Assembly: GCF_008367235.1 (NCBI RefSeq)
Contig: NZ_VTZS01000003.1
Coordinates: 744,001-808,000 of the forward strand
Origin: Pareuzebyella sediminis
GTDB taxonomy: Bacteria; Bacteroidota; Bacteroidia; Flavobacteriales; Flavobacteriaceae
Length of the DNA stretch: 64,000 nucleotides
Direction of reading: 5' to 3'
Shown here: one piece after another, positions 43,178 to 52,087 of the stretch
Layout of the letters: the number at the start of each line of letters is the position of its first letter
Numbering within the stretch: position 1 is the first letter of the stretch
Translations under genes and position numbers: made by a program
Notes under the pieces: model-generated
What the model saw: the letters and a program-made list of their open reading frames with translations, nothing else
Told to the model about the DNA's origin: nothing
The model's database searches: none

Positions 43178-44236
43178 ATGCAACAGATTCGAAAAAGGGC
43201 AAATAATGTGTTGGTTAAGCCAACAATACCATGGCACTACCATATTATTTTTTGGACCATCTATTTTGCCTTTAACTCTATTCGTTGGGGCAGCTACTTT
43301 GATGATTATTGGTACTCTTTTAAATCGAATCTAGTAGAATTTCCGCTACATATCATCATAGTCTACTTTAACATTTACTATTTGGTGCCAAAATATATCG
43401 TGGGGAAGAAATACAAAACATATGTAGTCTGGTTGATTTTTGTGCTGGGCCTGCATTATCTCGTTCGGGTAGGCCTTTTTTCTGCTCTTGTATCGCCTCA
43501 CCCATTGTCGGAAGTTCAGACGGCAAATGACCTGTTCAGTTTCAATCACGTGGTCACCATCACCTTAGGAGAGGTGTACGTTATTGGTTTGGTTTCTGCG
43601 ATCAAGCTTACGATTGATTACGTTTTTGAATTGAATAAAAACAATCTGTTGCTTGAGCTACAATCGGAAACTGAAATGAAATATCTAAAAGCCAAGATCC
43701 AACCCCATTTCTTTTTCAATACACTGAATAATCTTTATGCCTTGACACTAAAAAGATCTAAAAAGGCAGCGGAAGTAGTACTCAAGCTTTCTGAGATTAT
43801 GGAGTACGTTATCTACGATCTTGACAAGAAAAAAATCCCGTTGAACAAAGAAATAAAATATGTGGAAAACTATATCGAATTGGAAAAGTTACGCAGGAAA
43901 GATCTAGTGGTATCCAAAATCGAAATTATCGGAAAAATAGACGACATTTTGCTTCCCCCTTATTTATTCCTTCCTTTTGTTGAGAATTGTTTCAAGCACG
44001 GACAATTAGATAATGGCAGGATAATTATAACAATGAAGTTCAGAAGGTCTGGAAACGCGCTTGAATTTTCAATAAAGAATAGTTTTGACAAAAGTGAAAA
44101 AACCAATGATAAATCCGGCATTGGTCTCATCAATATAAGAAGAAGGCTCGAATTGTTATATGAAAAAAACTTCTCGCTAGAAATGGGTCCTTCAGTTGAC
44201 CTGTATTCGGTAGTTTTGAAAATTCCGTTGAAATGA
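43178..44236 (+). CDS. LytS/YehU-type sensor histidine kinase
   Basis: This 352-aa kinase has about four N-terminal membrane helices (residues 20-145), a coiled linker and a His-kinase domain with H177 in KIQPHFFFNTLNNLYAL. The ATPase part has FVENCFKHG and GIGLINIRRRLELLY. Such kinases sense a membrane or cell-wall signal and pair with LytTR regulators. The next gene overlaps it by 4 bp. Its start lies 183 bp from the divergent PQQ-dehydrogenase gene, so the pair may control that operon. The ligand is not visible. Confidence 0.94.
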   Translation: MQQIRKRANNVLVKPTIPWHYHIIFWTIYFAFNSIRWGSYFDDYWYSFKSNLVEFPLHIIIVYFNIYYLVPKYIVGKKYKTYVVWLIFVLGLHYLVRVGLFSALVSPHPLSEVQTANDLFSFNHVVTITLGEVYVIGLVSAIKLTIDYVFELNKNNLLLELQSETEMKYLKAKIQPHFFFNTLNNLYALTLKRSKKAAEVVLKLSEIMEYVIYDLDKKKIPLNKEIKYVENYIELEKLRRKDLVVSKIEIIGKIDDILLPPYLFLPFVENCFKHGQLDNGRIIITMKFRRSGNALEFSIKNSFDKSEKTNDKSGIGLINIRRRLELLYEKNFSLEMGPSVDLYSVVLKIPLK

Positions 44237-44973
44237 AAGTTAACTGCCTTATTATTGATGATGAACCGCTAGCCATAAGTATCTTGGAATCCCATGCCAA
44301 GAGTCTTGACTATTTACATATTGCAGGGACGTTTACAGATGCTCTTCAAGCCTTGCCCGTACTACAAGAAAAAAATATTGATCTTATTTATCTAGACATT
44401 AATATGCCCCAAATCAATGGGTTAGAATTTCTGCGTGCTTTGAAAAATCCACCTCTAGTTATTCTGACCACGGCATATAGGGAATACGCGTTGGAGAGTT
44501 ATGAGTTTGATATAGTTGACTACCTGGTCAAACCTATCTCTTTTACCCGATTTTTGCAGTCGGCCAATAAGGTTATCGATAGGTTGAATATAGCAAAGGA
44601 ACATACCATGAAGTCTTTGGTACAACCTCATATATTTGTTAGGGTAGACAAAAAAATGGTAAAAGTTGTTTTAAGCGAAATTCTTTTTATAGAGAGCCTA
44701 AAGGACTATATCAAAATACATACGACCAAGGGCCATGTTGTAGTGCATAAGGCACTGGCAAGCATTGTTGAAGAGCTCCCCTCGGAAAATTTTATTAGGG
44801 TTCATAAATCATTTGCCATCGCCATCGACAAGGTGAAATCTTTAGAAGGAAATAGTCTTGAGATTGGATCTAAGACCATACCTATTGGTAGAAGCTACAA
44901 CCGAAAAACCAAAGAAGCTATTCTTTCAGGGGTGGCAATGGCATCGAAGAATGATGGCCGCTCAAAAACTTAG
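44233..44973 (+). CDS. LytTR family response regulator
   Basis: This 246-aa regulator has a receiver domain with phospho-acceptor D55 (LIYLDINMP) and the acidic pair D9-D10, and a LytTR DNA-binding domain from about residue 135 (FVRVDKKMVKVVLSEILFIESLKDYIKIHT and IRVHKSFAIAIDKV). ATG and the kinase stop share ATGA, so translation is coupled. LytTR proteins bind direct repeats, but none was clearly identified in the shared 183-bp divergent region. It is the likely partner of the kinase at 43178. A weak hairpin (45003-45036) follows. Confidence 0.95.
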   Translation: MKVNCLIIDDEPLAISILESHAKSLDYLHIAGTFTDALQALPVLQEKNIDLIYLDINMPQINGLEFLRALKNPPLVILTTAYREYALESYEFDIVDYLVKPISFTRFLQSANKVIDRLNIAKEHTMKSLVQPHIFVRVDKKMVKVVLSEILFIESLKDYIKIHTTKGHVVVHKALASIVEELPSENFIRVHKSFAIAIDKVKSLEGNSLEIGSKTIPIGRSYNRKTKEAILSGVAMASKNDGRSKT

Positions 44974-45002
44974 GTACAGCACTTTATTTTTAAGCACTAC
45001 AT

Positions 45003-45036
45003 GGGTTCAAAAAGGTAGGTGGAAATAAATGAACCC
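45003..45036 (+). terminator. Weak terminator candidate after the LytTR gene
   Basis: GGGTTCA (45003-45009) and TGAACCC (45030-45036) pair perfectly with a 20-nt loop, and TTTATAATTT follows. The loop is long, so I hold this as modest. Confidence 0.4.
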
Positions 45037-45180
45037 TTTATAATTTGTTATGTGAAGGAACGGTATATAACGAAAGGGCCGTCTCATACCTTTAGCGTAT
45101 TTTCCCCAATAAAACATATAGGGTTGAGTGTCTAATCAATTCAAATTAATTATATTTAAGGAGCTAGATACCCAATTAAT

Positions 45181-46647
45181 ATGAAAGATAATAAACGAAG
45201 AGGGTTTATCAAGAACACTCTTCTTGCCGGAGCAAGCATGCCCTTGCTCGGTATGAGCCAATCCATTGAACAAAAAGAAAAAAAAGTAACGCCGTTTAAG
45301 ATAAATACATCGGCCAATCCCAAAAAAATAGTGGTGGGCGGTGCCGGTATGGGAGGCCTTTGCACCGCCTATGAGCTCATGAGACTGGGGCATGATGTAA
45401 CGGTGCTCGAAGCTTCGGGTAGGCACGGGGGTCATGTCTTTACCGTCCATGACGGCCTCTCTGACGGGCTGTATGGTGACGGGGGCCAAGAGCATATTAC
45501 CAAACCAGGGTATGAATTGTATTGGAAGTATATTGATGAATTTGGACTTACCGTATTACCTTATGAGCGCCGGAAAAATCTTTTAAGAAGCATAGGCGGT
45601 AAATTCTATACCCAAGAAATGCTTCATGACCCATCTGTACTCAAAGGAATGGGCTTTAATCAACGTGAAATCGACCACTTAACCGTTCACCCTTGGGGCG
45701 AACTGAAATGGTTATATATTGACTCTTATCTTGACAAATTTGAAGATGAATACCAACCTTTCGGAATCGGCTATGACGATTTTGATGAGGTTCCCATGGT
45801 AGAAATTTATAAAAAGGAGGGTGCTTCACCAAGGGCGTTGGAGCTTTTGGGAGGTAAAAATTCATCCGCTCTATTCGAACTTTGGTATTCCGCTATCTTA
45901 AAAAAGAGAGGGGTGGCAAATTTTCCGTTGGATGTGTATCACTTGAAGGGGGGCAACCAAATGCTTCCTGATGCCTTTGCCAAGCGATTGGGCCCTAGGG
46001 TGTGGTTAAATCACCGTATTACCTCTATTGAAAATGGAAAGAATAAGGTAAACGTAACCTATGTTCGAAATAATGAGACCAACACTATAGAAGCGGATTA
46101 TTATGTCAACTGTATACCGCCCCCGGCTTTTAAGAAAATTCCGGTTTCACCGGCAATTTCAGCCGAAAAACAATATGCCCTAGACAGTGTGGCCTACGAT
46201 TCGTACCAGCGTTTTGTTTTTCAGGCCAGTTCGGAATTTTGGCTTGAGGATGGGTTAGATCATATCAATATGAATTTCGAACACCCTGACCTGTGGTCGG
46301 TTTGGCAGTCTGCCGATGAGGTCGATACCCATCGTGTTATTGTTTTGGGTACGGGACCTGGGGGTATTTCACCTCAAAGGGCACTTGCCGCTTTTCGAGA
46401 AGTTTATCCCGGGAAAAAAGATACGATAGAGCAGGCGCTAGGTAGGGATTGGACCAAGCAGAAATACGCACCTACTTGCGAACGTTTGGCCTTTCCAATG
46501 GGAGAACTGAAAAAGATATGGCCCCTTCTTATAGAACCCGAGGGGCGTATTCATTTTGCGGGGGCGTACGCCGATAATCTCAATTGGGGAACCGAGGCCG
46601 CTACCCGTTCGGCCAATCGTGTTGCCAAGGAAATCGATGAAGCTTGA
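45181..46647 (+). CDS. Tat-exported FAD-dependent amine-oxidase-type oxidoreductase
   Basis: This 488-aa flavoprotein of the flavin-containing amine oxidase/phytoene-desaturase superfamily has a Tat signal (KRRGFIKNTLLAGASM) and a dinucleotide motif at residues 54-59 (GGAGMGG) followed by LEASGRHGGHV, the extended amine-oxidase pattern. The C-terminal GRIHFAGAYADNLNWGTEAATRSA is the FAD-binding end motif. It is exported and immediately followed, after 9 bp, by a c-type cytochrome gene, which suggests electron delivery to a haem rather than oxygen. A TATATTTA box at 45151-45158 is a weak promoter. The substrate is unknown. Confidence 0.9.
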   Translation: MKDNKRRGFIKNTLLAGASMPLLGMSQSIEQKEKKVTPFKINTSANPKKIVVGGAGMGGLCTAYELMRLGHDVTVLEASGRHGGHVFTVHDGLSDGLYGDGGQEHITKPGYELYWKYIDEFGLTVLPYERRKNLLRSIGGKFYTQEMLHDPSVLKGMGFNQREIDHLTVHPWGELKWLYIDSYLDKFEDEYQPFGIGYDDFDEVPMVEIYKKEGASPRALELLGGKNSSALFELWYSAILKKRGVANFPLDVYHLKGGNQMLPDAFAKRLGPRVWLNHRITSIENGKNKVNVTYVRNNETNTIEADYYVNCIPPPAFKKIPVSPAISAEKQYALDSVAYDSYQRFVFQASSEFWLEDGLDHINMNFEHPDLWSVWQSADEVDTHRVIVLGTGPGGISPQRALAAFREVYPGKKDTIEQALGRDWTKQKYAPTCERLAFPMGELKKIWPLLIEPEGRIHFAGAYADNLNWGTEAATRSANRVAKEIDEA

Positions 46648-46656
46648 TGGTCGGTA

Positions 46657-47388
46657 ATGCATTCTAAAATTCGTAGTGGTCTTCTTGCCGTTATTTTGGT
46701 TTCGATACTTTCATCGGCAACACTTTTACAGGAAAATGGGGCTCCAGTGGTGCAGATTATCGCTCCGCAAGGGAATATGCAATTTACTTGGGGTCAATAT
46801 GTGCCGTTCCGTATTCGTGTGATAGACAATGAAGATGGTAATTCCGAATATGAAGAAATACTATCTCAAGAAGTAATCATGACGGTGCACTATTTTTCTG
46901 ATTCTTTAGAAGTTCAAGAAAATTTGAATGAGGGCCAGTCTTCCCATTTTGATATACTTTCTTGGATGGGAGCTTCAAATTGTTTTACCTGCCATAATGC
47001 CAAGGCTAAATTAATAGGGCCTTCTTTTTTACAAATTGCTGAACGGTATGCCCATCAGGGCGATGCGGTGGAATACCTTTCTCAAAAAGTTACCCAGGGA
47101 ACAACCGGAACATGGGGGAGCCAAATAATGCCGGCACAGCCCCATCTTTCGTCGGAAGGATTGAAAAAAGCAATCCAATGGATTTTGAAAAACGGGTCAA
47201 GACAAGATTTTAATTATTTTACGGGACTCGAAGGGGCATTTAAGACCCCCGCAAAAATCGAAGGATTTGAAGACCGTGCGATTTGTGTATTTACCGCTCA
47301 ATATACGGATCATGGGTTGGAAAATGTTCCCGGAAGCGCTAAAAAAGGGATTGATTCTATAGTGCTGAGTAGGCGGCAAGATCATTAA
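46657..47388 (+). CDS. Periplasmic monohaem cytochrome c protein
   Basis: This 243-aa secreted protein has a signal (about residues 1-24), an immunoglobulin-like N-terminal part (IIAPQGNMQFTWGQYVPFRIRVIDNEDG), and a class I cytochrome c with C109-x2-C112-H113 (SNCFTCHNAKAKLIGPSF) and an axial Met about 158 (QIMPAQPHLS). The tail (FTAQYTDHGLENVP) resembles the C-terminal module of Bacteroidota PQQ/cytochrome proteins. It lies 9 bp after the FAD oxidoreductase gene. I infer that it accepts electrons from that enzyme. Its stop overlaps the stop of the convergent multihaem gene by 4 bp. Confidence 0.88.
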   Translation: MHSKIRSGLLAVILVSILSSATLLQENGAPVVQIIAPQGNMQFTWGQYVPFRIRVIDNEDGNSEYEEILSQEVIMTVHYFSDSLEVQENLNEGQSSHFDILSWMGASNCFTCHNAKAKLIGPSFLQIAERYAHQGDAVEYLSQKVTQGTTGTWGSQIMPAQPHLSSEGLKKAIQWILKNGSRQDFNYFTGLEGAFKTPAKIEGFEDRAICVFTAQYTDHGLENVPGSAKKGIDSIVLSRRQDH

Positions 47389-48620
47389 GGCAGTACCAAA
47401 GAGTCTTTGTATACCTTTATGAAATGGGTGCGTATGCTAAAGGAAGATGAAATACTATCTTTCCCTGTCAATTTGATGGAAATTGATTGTGAACGCATTT
47501 TGGGCATGTGACAGGAGATACAGTCATTTCCCACTACCTCTAGATGATCCTGAACTACGAAAGGTTTCTTAGTTTCAGCTACATGACATTGCATGCATTT
47601 GTGGTTAAAATATTCAGTATCTCCCCGTTGATTTTTATGAGGGTCGTGACAGGTCGTACAGTCCATGGTCTGGGTTTGCTTAAAACATTCGCTTCGGGTC
47701 AAAAGGCCATACTGATTGCCATGTACGTCTAGTGTTTCGGTTGAACTCATTGGGCCGCTATTGCGTGAATATTCGTTTAAATTTTCACCGGTCAAAAAAG
47801 AAAAGGGATTCCCTTTTAGCTGTTCGTTTTGCGGGCCAGAGTGACATTGGGCACAAACATCAAGACGCTGCTGTCTTGTAAGGGAGTCGATGTTCACCAT
47901 GAATTTGGCCATTTTGGCCTCGGGATGCTTCCTATGATAGATGACGTGCCTGGCAGCAGGCCGATGGCAGCGTTCACATTCGATGCCATATAGAATTTTC
48001 TCCCTGTCATATTGGTTGCCTTCTCTTATATTCCTGTTTTTAGCAAAGGTGACATGACATTTGATACAGCCGTCCCTAACGGGTCTTTGAATGGCATAGG
48101 TGGGAAAGCCAGGGCTATTTACCCAACTATCGGCAGGTTTGTGATATGAGCTTTGTAGTTGAAAAAGTTTATCCTCTTCCCAAGTGAGATAAGTTTGCCC
48201 CATGACCCCGGAACCAATAACGATATCAAATGATGAGGGAGGAGATTTTTTTAGCCTGTTTTTATATGCTGTATGTTGATAAAAGGAATCTAACCGACGT
48301 TCCATGGTAAACTTGACATATTCTAAATCCAACACATTGGAGCCCGGATCAAAACTGCCTAAAATAGTCGAGTCGTTGGCTAGTAATGAGGTTCTGTGGT
48401 GCGCCGTTTTTAAATGATCGGTATAGATGTTGGCGTGACATTCCATGCAGGTTTCCGAGCCGACAAATTTTTCCCCATTGTCATGGGTCGCCAGTACCTC
48501 CGGATTGTAATAATCCGATTCGACTGTTGGGTTTTTGCAATGGTAAACAAGAATGCTACCAAAACATAGTACCACTATAAGGATACTCTTCAAAAAGAAC
48601 CTTTTACACAGTACGGGCAT
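47385..48620 (-). CDS. Seven-haem cytochrome c protein
   Basis: This 411-aa protein has an N-terminal hydrophobic segment (residues 10-27) that is a signal or anchor, and seven CxxCH haem sites: CMECH, CIKCH, CERCH, CAQCH, CTTCH, CMQCH and CISCH. The pattern and the final CISCHMPK are like the cytochrome c554/NrfA-related group, but no diagnostic active site for nitrite or hydroxylamine was found. It lies 63 bp after the CRTAC1/VCBS gene on the same strand and may be part of the SusC-SusD unit. An electron-conduit role at the envelope is an inference. Confidence 0.9.
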   Translation of the reverse strand: MPVLCKRFFLKSILIVVLCFGSILVYHCKNPTVESDYYNPEVLATHDNGEKFVGSETCMECHANIYTDHLKTAHHRTSLLANDSTILGSFDPGSNVLDLEYVKFTMERRLDSFYQHTAYKNRLKKSPPSSFDIVIGSGVMGQTYLTWEEDKLFQLQSSYHKPADSWVNSPGFPTYAIQRPVRDGCIKCHVTFAKNRNIREGNQYDREKILYGIECERCHRPAARHVIYHRKHPEAKMAKFMVNIDSLTRQQRLDVCAQCHSGPQNEQLKGNPFSFLTGENLNEYSRNSGPMSSTETLDVHGNQYGLLTRSECFKQTQTMDCTTCHDPHKNQRGDTEYFNHKCMQCHVAETKKPFVVQDHLEVVGNDCISCHMPKMRSQSISIKLTGKDSISSSFSIRTHFIKVYKDSLVLP

Positions 48621-48683
48621 ATTATCGGAATTATCAATGTGCCGAAGGGAACATAAGATAGAATCAGTGCAAAGGCACAGCTT

Positions 48684-51600
48684 TCAATTTACCCTCACGA
48701 GTTGCATGAAATCATTGTTCTTGGCCATCAGAAGGTGTTTTTTACCAGCAACAGTGATTTCTTCCATGCCCCTCACGTCTCCAACAACCTTAAGCCCGGA
48801 CTCCATCATGGTCTTGGCTTCGAAATGGCCTTTGCCATCACCTTCGAGGTAAAGCCCAAAACTGGCATCTCCCCTTGGCGTTTCAACTTCGGCGTTGTAC
48901 AAATTGCCCGCCAAAACTACATCAAGGTTGCCATCGCTATTAAAATCGTCGACAACGAATTGATTGATGCTCGAAAGTTGTGCGAGTTGGGGTAGGGGGT
49001 GCGATTTGAAAGTACCGTTATCATTTTCTAGATAAACGCTTTCAAAAGAGGTTATCTCATAGCTCAACGATTCCTCTAGAAGCTTGGTCGTATAAATTTG
49101 CTTCAAATTGGCACTGGCAAATGAGTTATAGTCCTTGAATTTAGATTTGATGGCGGGCATTTGCTGTGAAGAGCATTGGCGGCCACGAACGGGGAATTCA
49201 GTATCCCCTTTTTTATAGCTCAGTACAATGTCGGAGCTTTCGTTACCGTCAAAATCGTTGAGGTATACTTTAAAGGGGCCGTCTTCACTGGCTTTATATT
49301 TGTAGTTTTTTCCCAAATTGCCCAAGACCAAGTCTTGATCACCATCGTTATCGAAATCTCCTTTTTGAATGGCAAACCACCATCCACGCGTATTGCCGCT
49401 CAACATTTGGTCGGAGACATCTTCGAACGTGCCCCCATTGTTTTTGAAGAACTTTATGGGCATCCATTCACCGACGACGACGAGATCGTCCCAGCCGTCA
49501 CCGTCAAAATCGATCCAAGCAGAATCCGTTACCAATCCCAACTCTTTCAATTCGGGTAATTTTTGTTCGGTAACGTCCATAAATCGGGCTCCCGTATCGC
49601 TCACTTCGGTTTCCATCAAATAAGAATTGGCCGGATAGGGATATTTTTGGGGTACCAAGCGTCCTCCTAGAAAGAGGTCTAGGTCGCCATCGTGGTCGTA
49701 GTCTGAAGCAGAAATATCGAGACCGCTGTTCCTGATATAAGGAGGGAAAACCCCACGTTTACGTTGAAAGGTGTTGTGACCTATATTTTCATAATAACGA
49801 TCTTCATAGCCCAAAGAACCGGGTTTGAACTCATTTCCGCCACTTACAATAATAAAATCTTGATCGCCGTCATTGTCGGGATCAAAAATCAACACGCCGA
49901 GATCTTCGTGGTATTTTTCTTCGGCCAATTCCGGTATAACTAATTGTTCGAAGTTCCCTTCTTTATCTTGAATATACACTTCAGGTGCCTGTCCCACGGC
50001 TGCCCCGACGATAAAATCCTCGGTACCATCACCGTTCAAGTCCCCCGTGGCCAGAGCAGGGCCGAAGGTGGAGGTTCTATGGGGCAGTAGTACTTCTTGT
50101 TTAAAATCAGGATAGTCGTTTTCCATATGTTTAAAAGGCTCTTTAAGCGCTACGGTTTCAAAAAAGCGTTCACCCTGGCTTGGCTGAGCGGGACTCAAGT
50201 ACGTATCGTTTTCCGAATAGGCAACCGTCAATTTTTCGTTGACCGGAATATCTTTAAGTTTGGTATTACGTCCGTTCGGCCATTGGACCAATAGACTGTC
50301 TACTTTTTGATCTTCCCCAAGACCAAAATGCAGTAAAGGAGTAACCGAAGATAGATAGCCGCGAACGAGGTTGTATTCTTGTATTTGCATACCCTTCGGT
50401 GTATAAACGGTCACTTTGGTACCCTCGGGCAAGGTTTTGTTGTTACCTTGAATGTCAACTGCGATATAATTGTTGCCTTCTACATTGTTTCTATAGATAC
50501 TGGCGGTTTCTTCAAGATTGTTGATGACGAGGTCAAGATCTCCATCGTTATCGAGATCGGAAAAGGCCACACCGTTCGAAAAGGTTTTTTCACCCAAGCC
50601 CCATTCTTTTGACGTTTTACTGAAGGTAAGATCGCCGTTGTTCTTGAACATATAATTGCTGAGCTTTTCCGAAGGCAATTTTTTAAGATAGTTCAAAAGG
50701 CCTACCTCTTCTTCTTTACCTTTATAATTGGGGTCGTTCTCCATTTTGTCAAAGAAGGCCCTATGCTCGGCGTAAAAGTCTTTATTGTTGACATCCCTTC
50801 GAATCCCGTTGGTCACAAAAATATCTTTTAGGCCGTCGTTGTCAAAATCGGACATCAACCCTGCCCAGCTCCAATCGGTAGACGCTACGCCGGCAAGTCG
50901 TGCGACATTGCTGAATAGCGGGAGCTCTCCGGCCGTATTCCCATTGTTCAATTGTAGGGAATTTTGCATGTATTGATGATGCAAACCATATTTTACCGAA
51001 TTGTAAAAGGCTTCGGTATCCATGGCCGACATGTTGGCCTTGGAGCGATAATGGTCGGGAGCGGACATGTCTAGTTGAAAGATGTCCATAAAACCATCAT
51101 TATTGAAATCGGCGATGTCCGCGCCCATCCCAAAAAAGGAAATCTGCTGTAGACTGGTGTTGATCTGATTGGTAAACGTGCCGTCTTGATTATTGATGAA
51201 CAAGTAATCTGGGGCGTTAAAATCGTTGGATACAAAAATATCGGTATATCCATCATTGTTCACATCGGAGGCAACCACACCTAAGCTGAGGCCGAAATTG
51301 CTTATGCCCGCCTCTTCGGTAACGTCGGTGAAATGCCCATTATCGTTTCGAAAGAGCTTGTCGGAATCTTCAGGAGAAGGGTTTTTCAGCATGTACGCGT
51401 AGTATTCCACGGGTGCTATAAAGCTAGTAGGGGGGTAGTTGGTGACATAAAGGTCCAGATCGCCATCTTTATCATAATCGAAAAAGGTCGATTGCATGCT
51501 GTGGCCATCGTAGTCGATACCATATTCCGCTGCCCTCTCTGTGAATGTATTGTCTTTATTGTTAATATATAAGACGTTATTATGAGGTGGATTTTTACCA

Positions 51601-52001
51601 CTTACGGAGCAATAGATGTCCAAGTACCCATCTTGATTAATGTCGACGAAGGTCGTACCCATAAACCATCGGTCATCTCCTGAAACACCTGCACTTTCGG
51701 TAATATCTTCAAATTGGAAATTACCCTTGTTCAAGTACAGTTTGTTGTCCACCATGTTTCCGGTAAAGAAGATATCTTCTAGACCGTCATTGTTGATGTC
51801 ACCGGTCGATACTCCACCGCCCAAATACATATAGGAGAACACAAAGTAATTATATGAATCGGTTTCTGTCAATGTATTGGCAAAGGTAATTCCTGTTTCC
51901 GAAGCATCAATTTTAGAAAATAAGGTCTCTGGCTTTTGTTCACAAGACCAAAACAATAGCACCGATAATAGCGGGAATATTAAATTATTTCTCTTCTTCA
52001 T
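48684..52001 (-). CDS. VCBS/FG-GAP repeat CRTAC1-like outer-surface lipoprotein
   Basis: This is a protein of about 1105 aa with lipoprotein signal (LLSVLLFWSCEQK). It carries many FG-GAP/VCBS repeats holding calcium loops such as DINNDGLEDIF, DYDKDGDLDLY, DFDNDGLKDIF and DFDGDGWDDLV. In the middle is an ASPIC/UnbV segment (GTKVTVYTPKGMQIQEYNLVRGYLSS and LLVQWPNG). Such proteins fold as beta-propellers and are often encoded next to SusCD pairs, as here. The ATG at 51999-52001 is used; a TTG 4 codons upstream opens the frame but is less likely. Function is unknown; glycan or protein binding at the surface is plausible. Confidence 0.92.
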   Translation of the reverse strand: MKKRNNLIFPLLSVLLFWSCEQKPETLFSKIDASETGITFANTLTETDSYNYFVFSYMYLGGGVSTGDINNDGLEDIFFTGNMVDNKLYLNKGNFQFEDITESAGVSGDDRWFMGTTFVDINQDGYLDIYCSVSGKNPPHNNVLYINNKDNTFTERAAEYGIDYDGHSMQSTFFDYDKDGDLDLYVTNYPPTSFIAPVEYYAYMLKNPSPEDSDKLFRNDNGHFTDVTEEAGISNFGLSLGVVASDVNNDGYTDIFVSNDFNAPDYLFINNQDGTFTNQINTSLQQISFFGMGADIADFNNDGFMDIFQLDMSAPDHYRSKANMSAMDTEAFYNSVKYGLHHQYMQNSLQLNNGNTAGELPLFSNVARLAGVASTDWSWAGLMSDFDNDGLKDIFVTNGIRRDVNNKDFYAEHRAFFDKMENDPNYKGKEEEVGLLNYLKKLPSEKLSNYMFKNNGDLTFSKTSKEWGLGEKTFSNGVAFSDLDNDGDLDLVINNLEETASIYRNNVEGNNYIAVDIQGNNKTLPEGTKVTVYTPKGMQIQEYNLVRGYLSSVTPLLHFGLGEDQKVDSLLVQWPNGRNTKLKDIPVNEKLTVAYSENDTYLSPAQPSQGERFFETVALKEPFKHMENDYPDFKQEVLLPHRTSTFGPALATGDLNGDGTEDFIVGAAVGQAPEVYIQDKEGNFEQLVIPELAEEKYHEDLGVLIFDPDNDGDQDFIIVSGGNEFKPGSLGYEDRYYENIGHNTFQRKRGVFPPYIRNSGLDISASDYDHDGDLDLFLGGRLVPQKYPYPANSYLMETEVSDTGARFMDVTEQKLPELKELGLVTDSAWIDFDGDGWDDLVVVGEWMPIKFFKNNGGTFEDVSDQMLSGNTRGWWFAIQKGDFDNDGDQDLVLGNLGKNYKYKASEDGPFKVYLNDFDGNESSDIVLSYKKGDTEFPVRGRQCSSQQMPAIKSKFKDYNSFASANLKQIYTTKLLEESLSYEITSFESVYLENDNGTFKSHPLPQLAQLSSINQFVVDDFNSDGNLDVVLAGNLYNAEVETPRGDASFGLYLEGDGKGHFEAKTMMESGLKVVGDVRGMEEITVAGKKHLLMAKNNDFMQLVRVN

Positions 52002-52027
52002 AAAATTCGGCAAAACATCTTAAAATA

Positions 52028-52060
52028 GAATAACCCTAAACACATTGTAAAGGGTTATTC
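52028..52060 (-). terminator. Hairpin between susD and the VCBS gene
   Basis: GAATAACCC (52028-52036) and GGGTTATTC (52052-52060) pair perfectly with a 15-nt loop, 28 bp after the SusD stop. A T-containing stretch (TATTTTA) follows on the minus strand. It probably lowers read-through from susCD to the VCBS-haem part. Confidence 0.6.
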
Positions 52061-52087
52061 AAATTTACATATAAAATTCCTATACTA

